A stretch of DNA of 64,000 bases from Solitalea canadensis DSM 3403 (GCF_000242635.2 NC_017770.1:2182669-2246668), one strand, 5' to 3'; positions 1-8,684 are shown, counted from the first letter of the stretch. Numbers and translations: made by a program. Notes: generated from the letters alone by a model not told the origin.

Positions 1-109
1 TGCTATGAACCATGAACCATGAACCATGAACCATGAACCATGAACCATGAACCATGAACCATGAACCATGAACCATGAACCATGAACCATGAACCATGAA
101 CCATGAACT
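1..109. repeat. Heptamer tandem array (ATGAACC)n
   Basis: Fourteen perfect head-to-tail copies of ATGAACC run from position 5 to 102. A fifteenth copy (ATGAACT) runs into the stop codon of the cytochrome gene on the minus strand. The window edge may truncate the array. A degenerate form of the same word recurs near 33866-33897, so this looks like a member of a dispersed heptad repeat family. It is a likely slippage-prone, length-variable locus. Confidence 0.95.
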
Positions 110-719
110 ATTTCAACTTCTTCATTTCTTCAGAAGAAACCGGAGCCGGAACCTGATTTTTCACCGGAGGTAATGAACGTAGGTAAGCATACACCGCTTT
201 TAAATCATCATCCGTCATCATTCCAATAAAATTCCAAGGCATTGGCGGTAGCACTTTGCGACCTCCCTCCTGTCCTAAATGTTTACCGGTTCTTAATGTT
301 TTTATAAAAGCTTCTTCCGTCCAAGCACCAATGCCTGTTGTGGTATCAGGGGTTAAATTGGCAGTGTAAGATATCCCCCACGGACCAGCAAAGGCAGTCA
401 TATCCAAACTCATCAATACCCAGTCGCTCTTTTTAGTTAAGGTTGAGTCTATTTTTAAGTTAATTTTAGACAAAACAGCACTTTCCGGATGGCCCGACAA
501 CAATCGGGTACTGTCGACAATAAGTCCTTCAAAAGGGGTCGATAATTTAGGAGAATGACAATAATTACAAGAACCTATAGTAACAAGATATTCGCCTCTG
601 GCAACTTGATTGGTGGCCGATTTTTCTGTATTCGCACCTTGCTCACCACCACCACATCCAATAAATACGAAAAACAAACAGGTACATAAGGCAAAAGCTA
701 TTTTTATTTTTGTTCTCAT
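108..719 (-). CDS. Lipoprotein c-type cytochrome
   Basis: This 203-residue protein is probably a membrane-anchored periplasmic electron carrier. The N-terminus is a lipoprotein signal peptide with a lipobox ending at Cys22, followed by a Gly-rich, low-complexity linker. A single haem c motif, CNYCH, sits at residues 51-55. The C-terminal PPMPW and GMMTDDDLKAVYAYLRSLPP region resembles class I cytochromes of the dehydrogenase-subunit type, with Met residues available as the distal ligand. No oxidoreductase partner is adjacent, so the redox partner is unknown. The stop codon overlaps the end of the heptamer array. The next gene upstream on the same strand is 98 bp away and of unrelated function. 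Confidence 0.85.
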   Translation of the reverse strand: MRTKIKIAFALCTCLFFVFIGCGGGEQGANTEKSATNQVARGEYLVTIGSCNYCHSPKLSTPFEGLIVDSTRLLSGHPESAVLSKINLKIDSTLTKKSDWVLMSLDMTAFAGPWGISYTANLTPDTTTGIGAWTEEAFIKTLRTGKHLGQEGGRKVLPPMPWNFIGMMTDDDLKAVYAYLRSLPPVKNQVPAPVSSEEMKKLK

Positions 720-817
720 AGCTAACAGCAGATAAGTATTGCACTTAAAGTTACATAATTAAAACACTAAACAGCAATTAACTAATTGAATAATAAATAG
801 TTATAATTATAAAATTA

Positions 818-2158
818 TTACTCAGCTTCTACTTTCAGTTTACCTTTTTTGATTTCCTTTATAAAGGCATTGTAATCTGCTTCAGTCTGATCTGCATACG
901 ATAAGGCAAATTTGCTAACGCTATCTTCCAGGATATCACTTTTGCCCATATAACCAGCTAAAACTGGAGCATCGCTGGTTTTAACATGTGCCCGCGCCAA
1001 CATCCGTCCACATAATCGTGCATAACTTTTTAAAAGCTCCTCATCAAACTTATCTATTTCAGGTGCAATTTTCCGGTCTCTCAGTTGCCTGAAATAGAAA
1101 TGGCGACCCGCTGGACCAGTTGACCAACCCAAAAATATATCGCTTGCTGCCTGCACCAGGCGTTGCCCTTGCACCACCCGTTGCCCCTGGTGAGTAAATT
1201 GCCTTTTAACATTCGAAACATAAGGAGCTAAAACACTGATTCTGGCTTCCTTTACCTGGAGAAATAATGGATCTAAATGCTGATTGATAAACAATGTCAC
1301 ATAACAACGAGTTCCCACGCTTCCCACTCCTACCACTTTCAATGCCACATCGATAATATTGAACTGCTCAAACAAATACCTTCTATCGGGAGCCAGTGTT
1401 TGAGCATATTTACCAACAAAATTCTCTATAGTTGTTTTAGCATCTTTCATATCAAAAGGATGATATACTAACGGTCGCTGCTCGGCAATTTCAAAACCAC
1501 CCAATACGCTTTGAGTTATCTTATAAAATATTCTTTCATTGGTACCCTTCTGCGCCTTTTCAATTGCGTCAGTTAATAGTTTTCTCGCTTTATTGTTTTT
1601 AGCCTCTTTCAGTATCCGTTCAACATCAAATTTCATATACCATAAATCCAGTAAATTCATTTGAGAGAATTCGATGAAGTTTTCCCGATAGGAATTTGAA
1701 AGGATGTAGGCTGTTTCCTGTGCAGTTTTTTCGGACAAATTCAAGAAACGAGCCGCTAGTATAAAACTGGTAGCCAATCGTTTGACATCCCATTCCCAAG
1801 GAGCCGGGTAAGTTTCATCAAAATCATTTATATCAAATACCAACGTCCGTTCAGGAGTTGCATAACCACCGAAATTCATTAAGTGACAGTCGCCGATTGC
1901 CTGTACTTTAAAATTGGAATGAGGCAGAAAGGAAAGATCTTGAGCCATAATGCCGGCAGTTGCTCTGTAAAACGCAAAAGGGGAAGCACTCATCCGATAA
2001 TGACGAATCGGAATGAGTTCTTCTACCCGGTCGTAATCAGAGGCTTTTATCATTTGTAATACAGACTGCCTTTTACTTGAAAGTCTGAAAACCGATTGAT
2101 CTTTTCTCTTTATTCTTTCGCGGAGTTTTTTCCCTTGATCATACTTTTTATCATACAT
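818..2158 (-). CDS. DUF2252 family protein
   Basis: I recognise this as a DUF2252 protein, a family of unknown biochemical role with a kinase-like look. Hallmarks are the RMSASPFAFYRA block, GDCHLMNFGGYATPER, VFDINDFDET and WEWDVKRLATS in the N-terminal half, which resemble nucleotide/metal-binding loops of aminoglycoside-phosphotransferase-like folds. The C-terminal part has the family's GRHFYFRQLRDRK and CGRMLARAHVK segments. No signal peptide is seen, so it is probably cytoplasmic. The frame is open 12 codons further upstream to 2194, but the ATG at 2158 (MYDKKYDQGKK) gives a more typical soluble N-terminus. It is transcribed divergently from the DAC-like gene. Function is not known. Confidence 0.8.
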   Translation of the reverse strand: MYDKKYDQGKKLRERIKRKDQSVFRLSSKRQSVLQMIKASDYDRVEELIPIRHYRMSASPFAFYRATAGIMAQDLSFLPHSNFKVQAIGDCHLMNFGGYATPERTLVFDINDFDETYPAPWEWDVKRLATSFILAARFLNLSEKTAQETAYILSNSYRENFIEFSQMNLLDLWYMKFDVERILKEAKNNKARKLLTDAIEKAQKGTNERIFYKITQSVLGGFEIAEQRPLVYHPFDMKDAKTTIENFVGKYAQTLAPDRRYLFEQFNIIDVALKVVGVGSVGTRCYVTLFINQHLDPLFLQVKEARISVLAPYVSNVKRQFTHQGQRVVQGQRLVQAASDIFLGWSTGPAGRHFYFRQLRDRKIAPEIDKFDEELLKSYARLCGRMLARAHVKTSDAPVLAGYMGKSDILEDSVSKFALSYADQTEADYNAFIKEIKKGKLKVEAE

Positions 2159-2375
2159 AGGTAAACAACTGAAAATGTTTAACTTATATATCAATATACT
2201 TAATTTTAATTGAATTTAGGCTCACACTTCAGCCAACTGCATGGTTGAATTACCATGGATTATAGCCGTTTTATTTGGGGTGATGCTATCAAAAAATGAG
2301 ACACAGAGAAACAATTTCTTCACAATTACTATTAACTTAACATAATTTTAGACTAAGACTTAGGACAGTAAATTA

Positions 2376-3518
2376 ATGTTATCGGATTCAACCTACCTGG
2401 CAGCCAAAATGGTAGCCTCGACTATAGAAACACATTTTGAGAACACAATAACCACCGCTATGCACATGGGAGTTGAGGGAATATCTGTAGCGCCCCCTGC
2501 TCATGTAATTGAGGCTATTATTGATGCGTCATTTTGGGCAAGCTTACGACATGAAGAAGGTCATTCTCCCAAGATTTCTATTGCATTACTCCCACCTGAA
2601 ATAGCAGAAAAGCCTTTAGTATTCGAACATGCAATCCGCTTAACACCAGCTAATTTAACCAAATTAGCGCCGGCAGTGGAACGTGCAGGGATTCACCTGG
2701 GAGTCTGGTTCGAAAACAATAATATTTATGTTTGGGGAACTACCGTTAATATCCAGGGGATCTGTTTTGTGCTTGAAGTTGTTGAACCTGGACTATTGGT
2801 GGTAAAGCATCGCCGTATTGATGGTTTCGGCAAATTTGTGAATGTGGCTATTCTAAAAGGCGATCAGATAAAGATTGTTGATGAACAAAGTACCAGTCTT
2901 ACCGACTGTCCGGCTTTACTCACTTCACTATTAGGAATGCCATTACCGTCATTTCTGAGTGATTCTGTAAATGTATTGGTTGAATTAGCAGCATCAATGC
3001 GTGCTCATGGCCGTGGAGGGCTTGTAGTGGTTGTACCTGGCGAATCTGAAGCTTGGAAATCGTCCATTGTTCACCCAATTTCTTATCCGGTTACCCCCTC
3101 CTTTTCCGGAATTGCAGAACTTATGGAATGTGATCCAGATGAAAGAGCAACAATTTCATGGCAAGAATCATTTCGTAAACTGATAGATATTATAGGAGGA
3201 TTTACAGCTGTTGATGGCGCAACGGTACTTAATCAGAATCATGAACTTTTAGCTTTCGGAGCAAAAATAACCCGCTCAGATTCAAATCTGCATGTTGATC
3301 AGATCATTACCACGGAACCAGTAGTGGGTGGCACTCCTGCCAAAATTCATCCTACTCAAAATGGAGGAACCCGACACCTGGCTGCGGCTCAATTTGTTTA
3401 TGATCAGCGAGATGCTATTGCATTAGTGGCTTCACAGGATGGACGGTTTACTATTTTCAGCTGGTCGCCTCAATTGCAGATGGTACACGCTCACCGTATC
3501 GATATTTTATTATTATAA
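2376..3518 (+). CDS. DACNV/DisA-like putative diadenylate cyclase
   Basis: A 380-residue protein. The C-terminal ~120 residues resemble the DisA_N (diadenylate cyclase) fold: a DGA motif at residues 280-282 (VDGATVLNQNHELLAFGA) and GTRHLAAA at 331-338, followed by DAIALVASQDGRFTIFSW. Canonical cyclases have DGA and GTRHRAA, so the third residue of the RHR motif is Leu335 here. The first ~250 residues match what is annotated in Bacteroidetes as a putative sensor domain, DACNV. I infer c-di-AMP or related nucleotide synthesis controlled by an unknown ligand, but activity is not certain given the RHL change. No signal peptide or membrane helix is seen. Neighbours give no functional hint. Confidence 0.65.
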   Translation: MLSDSTYLAAKMVASTIETHFENTITTAMHMGVEGISVAPPAHVIEAIIDASFWASLRHEEGHSPKISIALLPPEIAEKPLVFEHAIRLTPANLTKLAPAVERAGIHLGVWFENNNIYVWGTTVNIQGICFVLEVVEPGLLVVKHRRIDGFGKFVNVAILKGDQIKIVDEQSTSLTDCPALLTSLLGMPLPSFLSDSVNVLVELAASMRAHGRGGLVVVVPGESEAWKSSIVHPISYPVTPSFSGIAELMECDPDERATISWQESFRKLIDIIGGFTAVDGATVLNQNHELLAFGAKITRSDSNLHVDQIITTEPVVGGTPAKIHPTQNGGTRHLAAAQFVYDQRDAIALVASQDGRFTIFSWSPQLQMVHAHRIDILLL

Positions 3519-3715
3519 ATGGGTTGTACGATTTGTTTAAAGTAAGTTACGATAACGAAGAAAATACCCTCTGATACAATGCATTAAGAGGTTTTTAAAC
3601 TATACAACGTTATTTAAAATAAACTCAATCATTTTCGGCCCGCGTATTGATAGTTAGACCCAGTATATTTTTACTACGAGAGTTAAAAATACTGTACAAC
3701 TTATCTTACCGACGT

Positions 3716-4039
3716 ATGAAAAAGCTTGTTACCAATGACACACTCACAGAATTTACTCCTGAACTTTTAAACCATTTCAAGGCAAATGGATATAAAAGCA
3801 TACAGGAACAATTGATTTTCCATTCGAAATGGGCCAGTAGTATTCCTGATAATGATCACGAGGATAACTGCACTTATTTGCTAACTCCCTCATTAAACGA
3901 TAAAGAAGGTACTCATGGACCGAACAAAAACAGTTGGTATGGCAACTGTATAAAATTGTATTCAATCGATAGTACAGAAGTTGAACAAATGGCCCACGGT
4001 GTAAACGGGCTAGTATATCAAATCAATTACCCAGATTAA
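3716..4039 (+). CDS. Hypothetical protein, 107 aa
   Basis: Not recognised. The frame is open from a TTG at 3647, but the ATG at 3716 (MKKLVTNDTLTEFTP) is the more plausible start and gives 107 residues. The protein is polar, without signal peptide or membrane segment. The middle (HEDNCTYLLTPS, GPNKNSWYGNCIKLY) has two Cys and several aromatic residues. It follows the DAC-like gene by about 200 bp on the same strand, with no clear promoter or terminator between them, so co-transcription is possible. The sequence composition looks coding, but I cannot assign a family. Confidence 0.5.
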   Translation: MKKLVTNDTLTEFTPELLNHFKANGYKSIQEQLIFHSKWASSIPDNDHEDNCTYLLTPSLNDKEGTHGPNKNSWYGNCIKLYSIDSTEVEQMAHGVNGLVYQINYPD

Positions 4040-4085
4040 TTGTCGAATGTTCTCTTTCTAAACACATAAAAATGCAGGGATAAGA

Positions 4086-4616
4086 TTACTTAATCCCTGC
4101 ATTTTCTTTCTTAATGTTTAATTCTTTAGCCATCTCACCTGATAAAGCAATCTCTTCTTTTTCTTTATAAAGAATTAATTTGCTTCCACGCATGTTATAA
4201 ACATTTATATTATCGTTCTTAAGATCAACATATAAATCATACGCGTCGCCCGGACAATCGTGTTTTTTGCAGCCGCTGGTATGTATAATTTCGTTTTCAC
4301 TTGTAATAGGGGTTTCAACATTCCAGTTCTTAACCATTACATCATATTCAATACCAAGCAATGCCTTTAACCTGGTTGTTAACACCTCATTATCAAACAA
4401 TTTGGCTTCATAAGGAATTTTACCAACTTCATTTTTCAAGTAAGCGAGATTACTTTGAACAGCCGGGTTTTCAGCTGTTACTGCTGCTGAATCAGTAAAA
4501 GCAGTGTCTTCTGAAGTCATTATTGAATCAGCTGTTTCAGCATTTTTAGGTGTACGGCTACCACATGCACTTAACATCGTGATTAGTACTATTGTAGTTA
4601 AAATTGTTTTTCGCAT
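4086..4616 (-). CDS. Ivy-like lysozyme inhibitor candidate lipoprotein
   Basis: A 176-residue lipoprotein with a lipobox (LSAC) placing the lipidated cysteine at residue 18, then a low-complexity acidic/Ala/Thr linker. The C-terminal domain contains CKKHDC at residues 116-121 inside a stretch (HTSGCKKHDCPGDAYDLYVDL) that resembles the CKPHDC loop of Ivy, the inhibitor of vertebrate (c-type) lysozyme. In Ivy that loop inserts into the lysozyme active site. The assignment rests on this motif and the following beta-strand pattern, so it is tentative. The ATG at 4616 was chosen over the upstream frame extension to 4673 because it begins the signal peptide and avoids overlap with the upstream gene. 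The PliI-like lipoprotein gene ends 17 bp upstream, so the two are probably co-expressed. Confidence 0.5.
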   Translation of the reverse strand: MRKTILTTIVLITMLSACGSRTPKNAETADSIMTSEDTAFTDSAAVTAENPAVQSNLAYLKNEVGKIPYEAKLFDNEVLTTRLKALLGIEYDVMVKNWNVETPITSENEIIHTSGCKKHDCPGDAYDLYVDLKNDNINVYNMRGSKLILYKEKEEIALSGEMAKELNIKKENAGIK

Positions 4617-4633
4617 AAGAATAGTGTTTTGGT

Positions 4634-5287
4634 TTATTTTATTTCTATAACTGAGTCCTGTTTCAAAACCCAACTCGCTTCACCAGGCATAAGTTGATAA
4701 TTTATTTTCCTTGTACCACCACTGGGGGCCGCATTCGGATCAGTTTCTTTATAAATCGGAAAAGATCGTATCAGTCTGTTTTTCTCAATATGAAAAGAAT
4801 CATGGCCCATATAACCATCCGATAATTTTACATCATCTTGTATGTCGGGCAAATAAATGATCGACAGGCTCTTATTCTTATTAGAAGCAAAAGCATATAG
4901 TTGACCGTAAGAGCCACTTCCAGCTGAGGAACAAAAACAATAGATCTCAGAAAAACCATTATTATCGAGATCGGCAGACACTACATCGTAAATGGCTCCA
5001 TCTATATCTACATTAACCGTATCTGCGCCATTTGCTAAGCCTGTAGTAATGATTTGTAGTTTATCATTTGATGAGGTCGTTTCAAAAACAATCCCTCCCT
5101 TTCCAATAAGTTTTTTATGGAAATTAGCCCCATCATTATTTAAATCACCGGTGATACCAGTAGTGTCTACTGCGGTTGATTGTTCTTTTTTATTTTCATT
5201 CAGTCTACGCTCTTCTTGTGATCGGTTATTACAAGAAAAAAGGAACAAGAAACTATTAACTAACAAGAACAAAATCGAGCGCTTCAT
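4634..5287 (-). CDS. PliI-like lysozyme inhibitor candidate lipoprotein
   Basis: A 217-residue lipoprotein whose signal peptide begins at the ATG at 5287 (MKRSILFLLVNSFLFLFSC, lipid Cys19), followed by a charged linker. The folded domain has GDLNNDG at about 48-53, DLDNNGFSEIYCF, an SGSY motif at 124-127, and GYMGHDSFHIEKNRLIRSFPIY near 158-177. This layout matches PliI-type periplasmic inhibitors of i-type (invertebrate) lysozyme, where an SGSY loop contacts the enzyme. I infer a protective role at the cell envelope. It is followed by the Ivy-like lipoprotein gene and preceded by the NUDIX gene 49 bp away, all on one strand. Confidence 0.6.
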   Translation of the reverse strand: MKRSILFLLVNSFLFLFSCNNRSQEERRLNENKKEQSTAVDTTGITGDLNNDGANFHKKLIGKGGIVFETTSSNDKLQIITTGLANGADTVNVDIDGAIYDVVSADLDNNGFSEIYCFCSSAGSGSYGQLYAFASNKNKSLSIIYLPDIQDDVKLSDGYMGHDSFHIEKNRLIRSFPIYKETDPNAAPSGGTRKINYQLMPGEASWVLKQDSVIEIK

Positions 5288-5336
5288 AAACAAATAACGA
5301 TTAACAACATAATTTAATATCGGGAACAAAAAACGG

Positions 5337-5792
5337 TTATTTTAACAACTTATTTAACTCTTCCAATATGGGTAACTGCGATGATAGAATTTTTTCTTTA
5401 GCTGCATTAATTTTAAACCATCCTGCTTTATCAATTTCAGGAAACTGTTGTGTTTGCCGAGACTTTGGAGGCCATTCCATTTCAAACATATTACTTTTAA
5501 TTACTGCCGGATCAAGATCGCTTTCTAATGCCCAGGCATGTACTATTTTTCCGCCTTTTTGTTTTACAGTGGATAATCGGCTAAAGTTCCCTGAAATAGT
5601 CATTCCTGTTTCTTCCCAAAATTCTCTTTTAGCGGCTTCTAACGGATCTTCATTTTCAGAAAACTCTCCTTTCGGTATTGACCAGGCTCCGGAATCTTTC
5701 TTTGCCCAAAAAGGACCTCCCGGATGTACCAAAAAAAATTCAACCTCATTATTAGTAAACCTGTAAAGGAGCACCCCGGCACTTTGTTTCAT
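5337..5792 (-). CDS. NUDIX hydrolase
   Basis: A 151-residue NUDIX enzyme that hydrolyses a nucleoside diphosphate linked to another moiety. The Nudix box is complete: Gly42, Glu48, then REFWEETG at 56-63, which carries the metal-binding glutamates. The N-terminal AGVLLYRF and the HPGGPFWAKKDSGAWSIPKGE segment resemble the subgroup often annotated as NTP pyrophosphohydrolase or diadenosine tetraphosphate hydrolase. Substrate cannot be told from sequence. The start lies 6 bp after the cfa stop codon, so the two are likely in one transcript. Confidence 0.9.
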   Translation of the reverse strand: MKQSAGVLLYRFTNNEVEFFLVHPGGPFWAKKDSGAWSIPKGEFSENEDPLEAAKREFWEETGMTISGNFSRLSTVKQKGGKIVHAWALESDLDPAVIKSNMFEMEWPPKSRQTQQFPEIDKAGWFKINAAKEKILSSQLPILEELNKLLK

Positions 5793-5798
5793 GAGTTG

Positions 5799-6941
5799 TT
5801 AACGAAGAGATAAGTAACCATTCTTTATACCTTTAGAAAGAACTATTTGCCACAATTGATTTTGTCGTGCTCTAAATGCTCCGGCACAGCAGAGCAAATA
5901 ATAGCACCACATCCTGTAAAACCGATCTGAATAATTAGATTGTAACCTCGACCAATTGGATGTGAAGTTATGATACCAAGCCATTAATGTTTGGTCGTAA
6001 TCTGTTCCGAAATTATGAACATCTTCAATAACCAATAAATCTTCAACAGCTTCAGCTATCTGTTTTAAACTAGGAATCAAGCAATTGGGGAAAATATATT
6101 TTGAAATCCAAGGGTCAGAGTATTTTGATGAAACCGATGCACCAATTGTATGCAACAAAGCTAATCCGTTGGGTTTTAAACAACTGTTTATCACTTCAAA
6201 ATAAGTCCGATAGTTTTTTAATCCCACATGCTCAAACATTCCTAATGAAACAATCCGGTCATATTTACCTTCTATCAATCTGTAATCTTGTAATTTAAAC
6301 TCAACAGGCAAATCTTTACATAATTCGGAGCCCAATTTCACCTGTTCAGATGAAACGTTTATGGCAGTTACCCTAACCTTATATTTTTCAGCAGCAAATT
6401 TTGCAAAACTGCCCCATCCACATCCTATATCAAGAACACTCATTCCTGGTTCGAGATATAATTTCCGGCAGACTAAATCCAATTTAGCTTCTTGTGCCTC
6501 ATCCAAGGTTGAAGCATCTTGCCAAAATGCACAAGTATAAGTCATCCGCTTGTCCAACATTGCCTGAAATAAATCATTACCCAAATTGTAATGTGCTGAA
6601 GCGTTATTTATAGCCTTTCTTATATTTTGAAGGTTAAAAAACTTTGCTTCAAAGGCCACCCTTTTAGTTCCAGGGTCGACGTTTGCCAATTTTGCCAGAT
6701 CGGCATCAATTATTTTGGTGAAGAACTCATCTAATCGTTCACAGCTCCACCAACCATCCACGAAACTTTCACCAAGACCAACTGATCCATTAGCCAATAT
6801 CTTTGAATAAAAACGGGAATCATTAACCTGAATATCATATTTATTACTTCCATTAATGATTATACCAGCTTGAGCAAATACATCCTTTATTTTTTGCTCA
6901 TAACGCGAAACTGAAAGAGACAAAGTAGCTGCTGATTTCAT
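5799..6941 (-). CDS. cfa: Cyclopropane-fatty-acyl-phospholipid synthase
   Basis: This enzyme transfers a methylene group from S-adenosylmethionine to double bonds of membrane phospholipid acyl chains. The 380-residue length matches Cfa. The SAM-binding motif VLDIGCGWGSFA lies at about 169-180, and the upstream AHYNLGNDLFQAMLD and MTYTCAFW segments are typical of the family. Later motifs include SLGMFEHVGLKNY and the WYHNFTSNW region. No membrane helix is seen, consistent with a peripheral enzyme. It heads a run with the NUDIX gene and possibly the two lipoprotein genes. I saw no strong promoter upstream. Confidence 0.93.
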   Translation of the reverse strand: MKSAATLSLSVSRYEQKIKDVFAQAGIIINGSNKYDIQVNDSRFYSKILANGSVGLGESFVDGWWSCERLDEFFTKIIDADLAKLANVDPGTKRVAFEAKFFNLQNIRKAINNASAHYNLGNDLFQAMLDKRMTYTCAFWQDASTLDEAQEAKLDLVCRKLYLEPGMSVLDIGCGWGSFAKFAAEKYKVRVTAINVSSEQVKLGSELCKDLPVEFKLQDYRLIEGKYDRIVSLGMFEHVGLKNYRTYFEVINSCLKPNGLALLHTIGASVSSKYSDPWISKYIFPNCLIPSLKQIAEAVEDLLVIEDVHNFGTDYDQTLMAWYHNFTSNWSRLQSNYSDRFYRMWCYYLLCCAGAFRARQNQLWQIVLSKGIKNGYLSLR

Positions 6942-7043
6942 GACATTTTTTTTGCAGACGGCACTTTAACTTAATTACCTATTAATTTAGGAAATTTAGT
7001 TCTGTTTCAACAGCTTAGCTGGCTAAAATTTGGTAGAAATTAA

Positions 7044-7065
7044 AAAGCCTCCAGGTGGAGGCTTT
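7044..7065 (-). terminator. Rho-independent terminator
   Basis: A 9-bp hairpin (AAAGCCTCC / GGAGGCTTT, 4-nt loop) lies just downstream of the outer-membrane protein stop at 7071. In the minus direction it is followed by TTAATTT, which fits a terminator for that gene. Confidence 0.75.
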
Positions 7066-7070
7066 GGGAA

Positions 7071-8324
7071 TTACTTTCTGATAAGTGAATATCGAATGCT
7101 GAATTGATAATATTTAATTTTTGAAGCAGTGGTCTCATAGGGCGATATTCCATTTGACTGATCATTTCGAATTTCAAACTTAAACTTATTGTAATTAACA
7201 CCGAGAAGAAACACTAAGCTTTGTTCATAATTCCTGGTCTCTTCAAACAGTGGAACAGTGGCCGAATTTTTCTCAAAAAGTGTGTTCTGGCGGTAATAAC
7301 TAGTTTGAATGTCAATTGCTAATCCGTTACTAATTCCAATTCCTATGAACGGGCGCACCTTACCTTTAGGGTACTCATAACGAAATATATTGAGTAATTT
7401 AATATAGCTGGCTTTTAGTTTTACATCTGAATTGATTTCATAAGTGCTTGTAGGATAAGTTCCAGTTGATGTTGAACTATAAGCAGAGTAAATCAATTGA
7501 TTATCCAAAGAGAACTGCTTTCTATTTCTTGGAAGATAAGCGGTAAACCCTAATCCGAATGATGGCTGAATTGTACCATCAAATTTATAATTCGGTTTGG
7601 CAATAGCGCTTGTTCCGGAGAGTGAGGGAGATGCATAGGACGCACCGGCAATGATATCAAAATCGAAAGATAACTTTTCTTTTACCAATTGTTTATTTTC
7701 AAATCCCTTTGATTCATTGTTTTTTTGAAAAATTCTGATCATATCAGCAATTTCGTATCGAGCACTATTTATTTTTTTTTCAAGTGATTTATCGGGCTGT
7801 AGAGCTCCTATCAACTGGTTTCTGAAACTATTATCCTCTCCAATATAAGTAGACCCGCCTCTTTCTATTAGTTGTTTTTTATAAGTAAGTTCATGAATAT
7901 TTACGTTTTGAACAATGTAAAAATGGGGCAAATCACTTTTATCATTGAATATGTACAGATCATAATCACTTTTGACCAGTAGTCTTAAAAAAACTGAAGT
8001 ATCCGTTACAACCCTAGGAGCTTCATTAGGTATATGATCAGAAATATTCCTTTTATTAAGAATCATACTAACCGTAAATCTTTTATAAGTTTCATCTACG
8101 GTTCCAAAACCTGTTATTTCATTTACGGTATATTGTTGTTCGGCGTCAGTTTTAAAAGTAATCTTCGTAGGATTCATGTTCCAGTTACGGTCATCAAGTT
8201 GACCTTTTACCGTATCTCCATTCAGTTTAATGATATATCCCGGTACAAAGTTACTTTGAGCAAAGGTTTGTTGAATTGTGAAGAACGACAGTAAGGCAAG
8301 TAAAAGTGGTAAAATTCTCTTCAT
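7071..8324 (-). CDS. Secreted protein with C-terminal outer-membrane beta-barrel
   Basis: A 417-residue protein with a Sec signal peptide (MKRILPLLLALLSFFTIQQTFAQ). After an N-terminal domain starting VPGYIIKLNGDTVKGQLDDR, common in Bacteroidetes surface proteins, the second half (from about residue 220) shows alternating hydrophobic strands and ends in an aromatic-rich strand (YYQFSIRYSLIRK). This suggests an outer-membrane beta-barrel of porin-like type. The exact role is unknown. A decayed copy of its 3' part lies immediately upstream (8346-8566), so the locus was once a tandem pair. Confidence 0.65.
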   Translation of the reverse strand: MKRILPLLLALLSFFTIQQTFAQSNFVPGYIIKLNGDTVKGQLDDRNWNMNPTKITFKTDAEQQYTVNEITGFGTVDETYKRFTVSMILNKRNISDHIPNEAPRVVTDTSVFLRLLVKSDYDLYIFNDKSDLPHFYIVQNVNIHELTYKKQLIERGGSTYIGEDNSFRNQLIGALQPDKSLEKKINSARYEIADMIRIFQKNNESKGFENKQLVKEKLSFDFDIIAGASYASPSLSGTSAIAKPNYKFDGTIQPSFGLGFTAYLPRNRKQFSLDNQLIYSAYSSTSTGTYPTSTYEINSDVKLKASYIKLLNIFRYEYPKGKVRPFIGIGISNGLAIDIQTSYYRQNTLFEKNSATVPLFEETRNYEQSLVFLLGVNYNKFKFEIRNDQSNGISPYETTASKIKYYQFSIRYSLIRK

Positions 8325-8345
8325 TTTAAATTAAGAAATAATTAG

Positions 8346-8566
8346 TAGTTAATAAGTGTGTATCCATATTGAATTGGTATAAGTAGCTTTTAGTTTGGTA
8401 ACGTAAAGAAGAAAATCCATTAGAGTAATCATTTCTAACCTCAATCTAAATCCATCATAACTTACTCCTAAAAGAAACATATTAATGCTAATCTATTATT
8501 CGCAACAACGTCCAATATGGACGAACTAATCCTATAGGATACTCAATATTTCAATTTAACGACATG
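8346..8566 (-). pseudogene. Remnant of a tandem copy of the adjacent outer-membrane protein gene
   Basis: In the 370-bp space upstream of the intact gene, minus-strand translation gives fragments matching its C-terminal part across frames. EYPIGLVRPY matches EYPKGKVRPF; MFLLGVSYDGFRL matches VFLLGVNYNKFKF; and, after a +1 frameshift, EVRNDYSNG and YQF match EIRNDQSNG and YQF. About 45 residues between the first two blocks are missing. This is a frameshifted, deleted paralogue rather than a functional gene. Apart from this remnant and the bioB terminator, I see nothing else in 8325-8694. Confidence 0.8.
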
Positions 8567-8661
8567 CAAGTACAAAGTTACTTTGGTAAATATTGATTTA
8601 ATACAAGTTAAGTAGTAAAAATAGGTAATGTTCTTTCGTTTATATATAAGCTAATATAAAT

Positions 8662-8684
8662 GAAAGCCTCTTTTCGAGGCTTTC
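8662..8684 (-). terminator. Rho-independent terminator of bioB
   Basis: A 9-bp stem (GAAAGCCTC / GAGGCTTTC, 5-nt loop) lies 10 bp after the bioB stop codon, followed in the minus direction by ATTTATATT. Confidence 0.75.
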
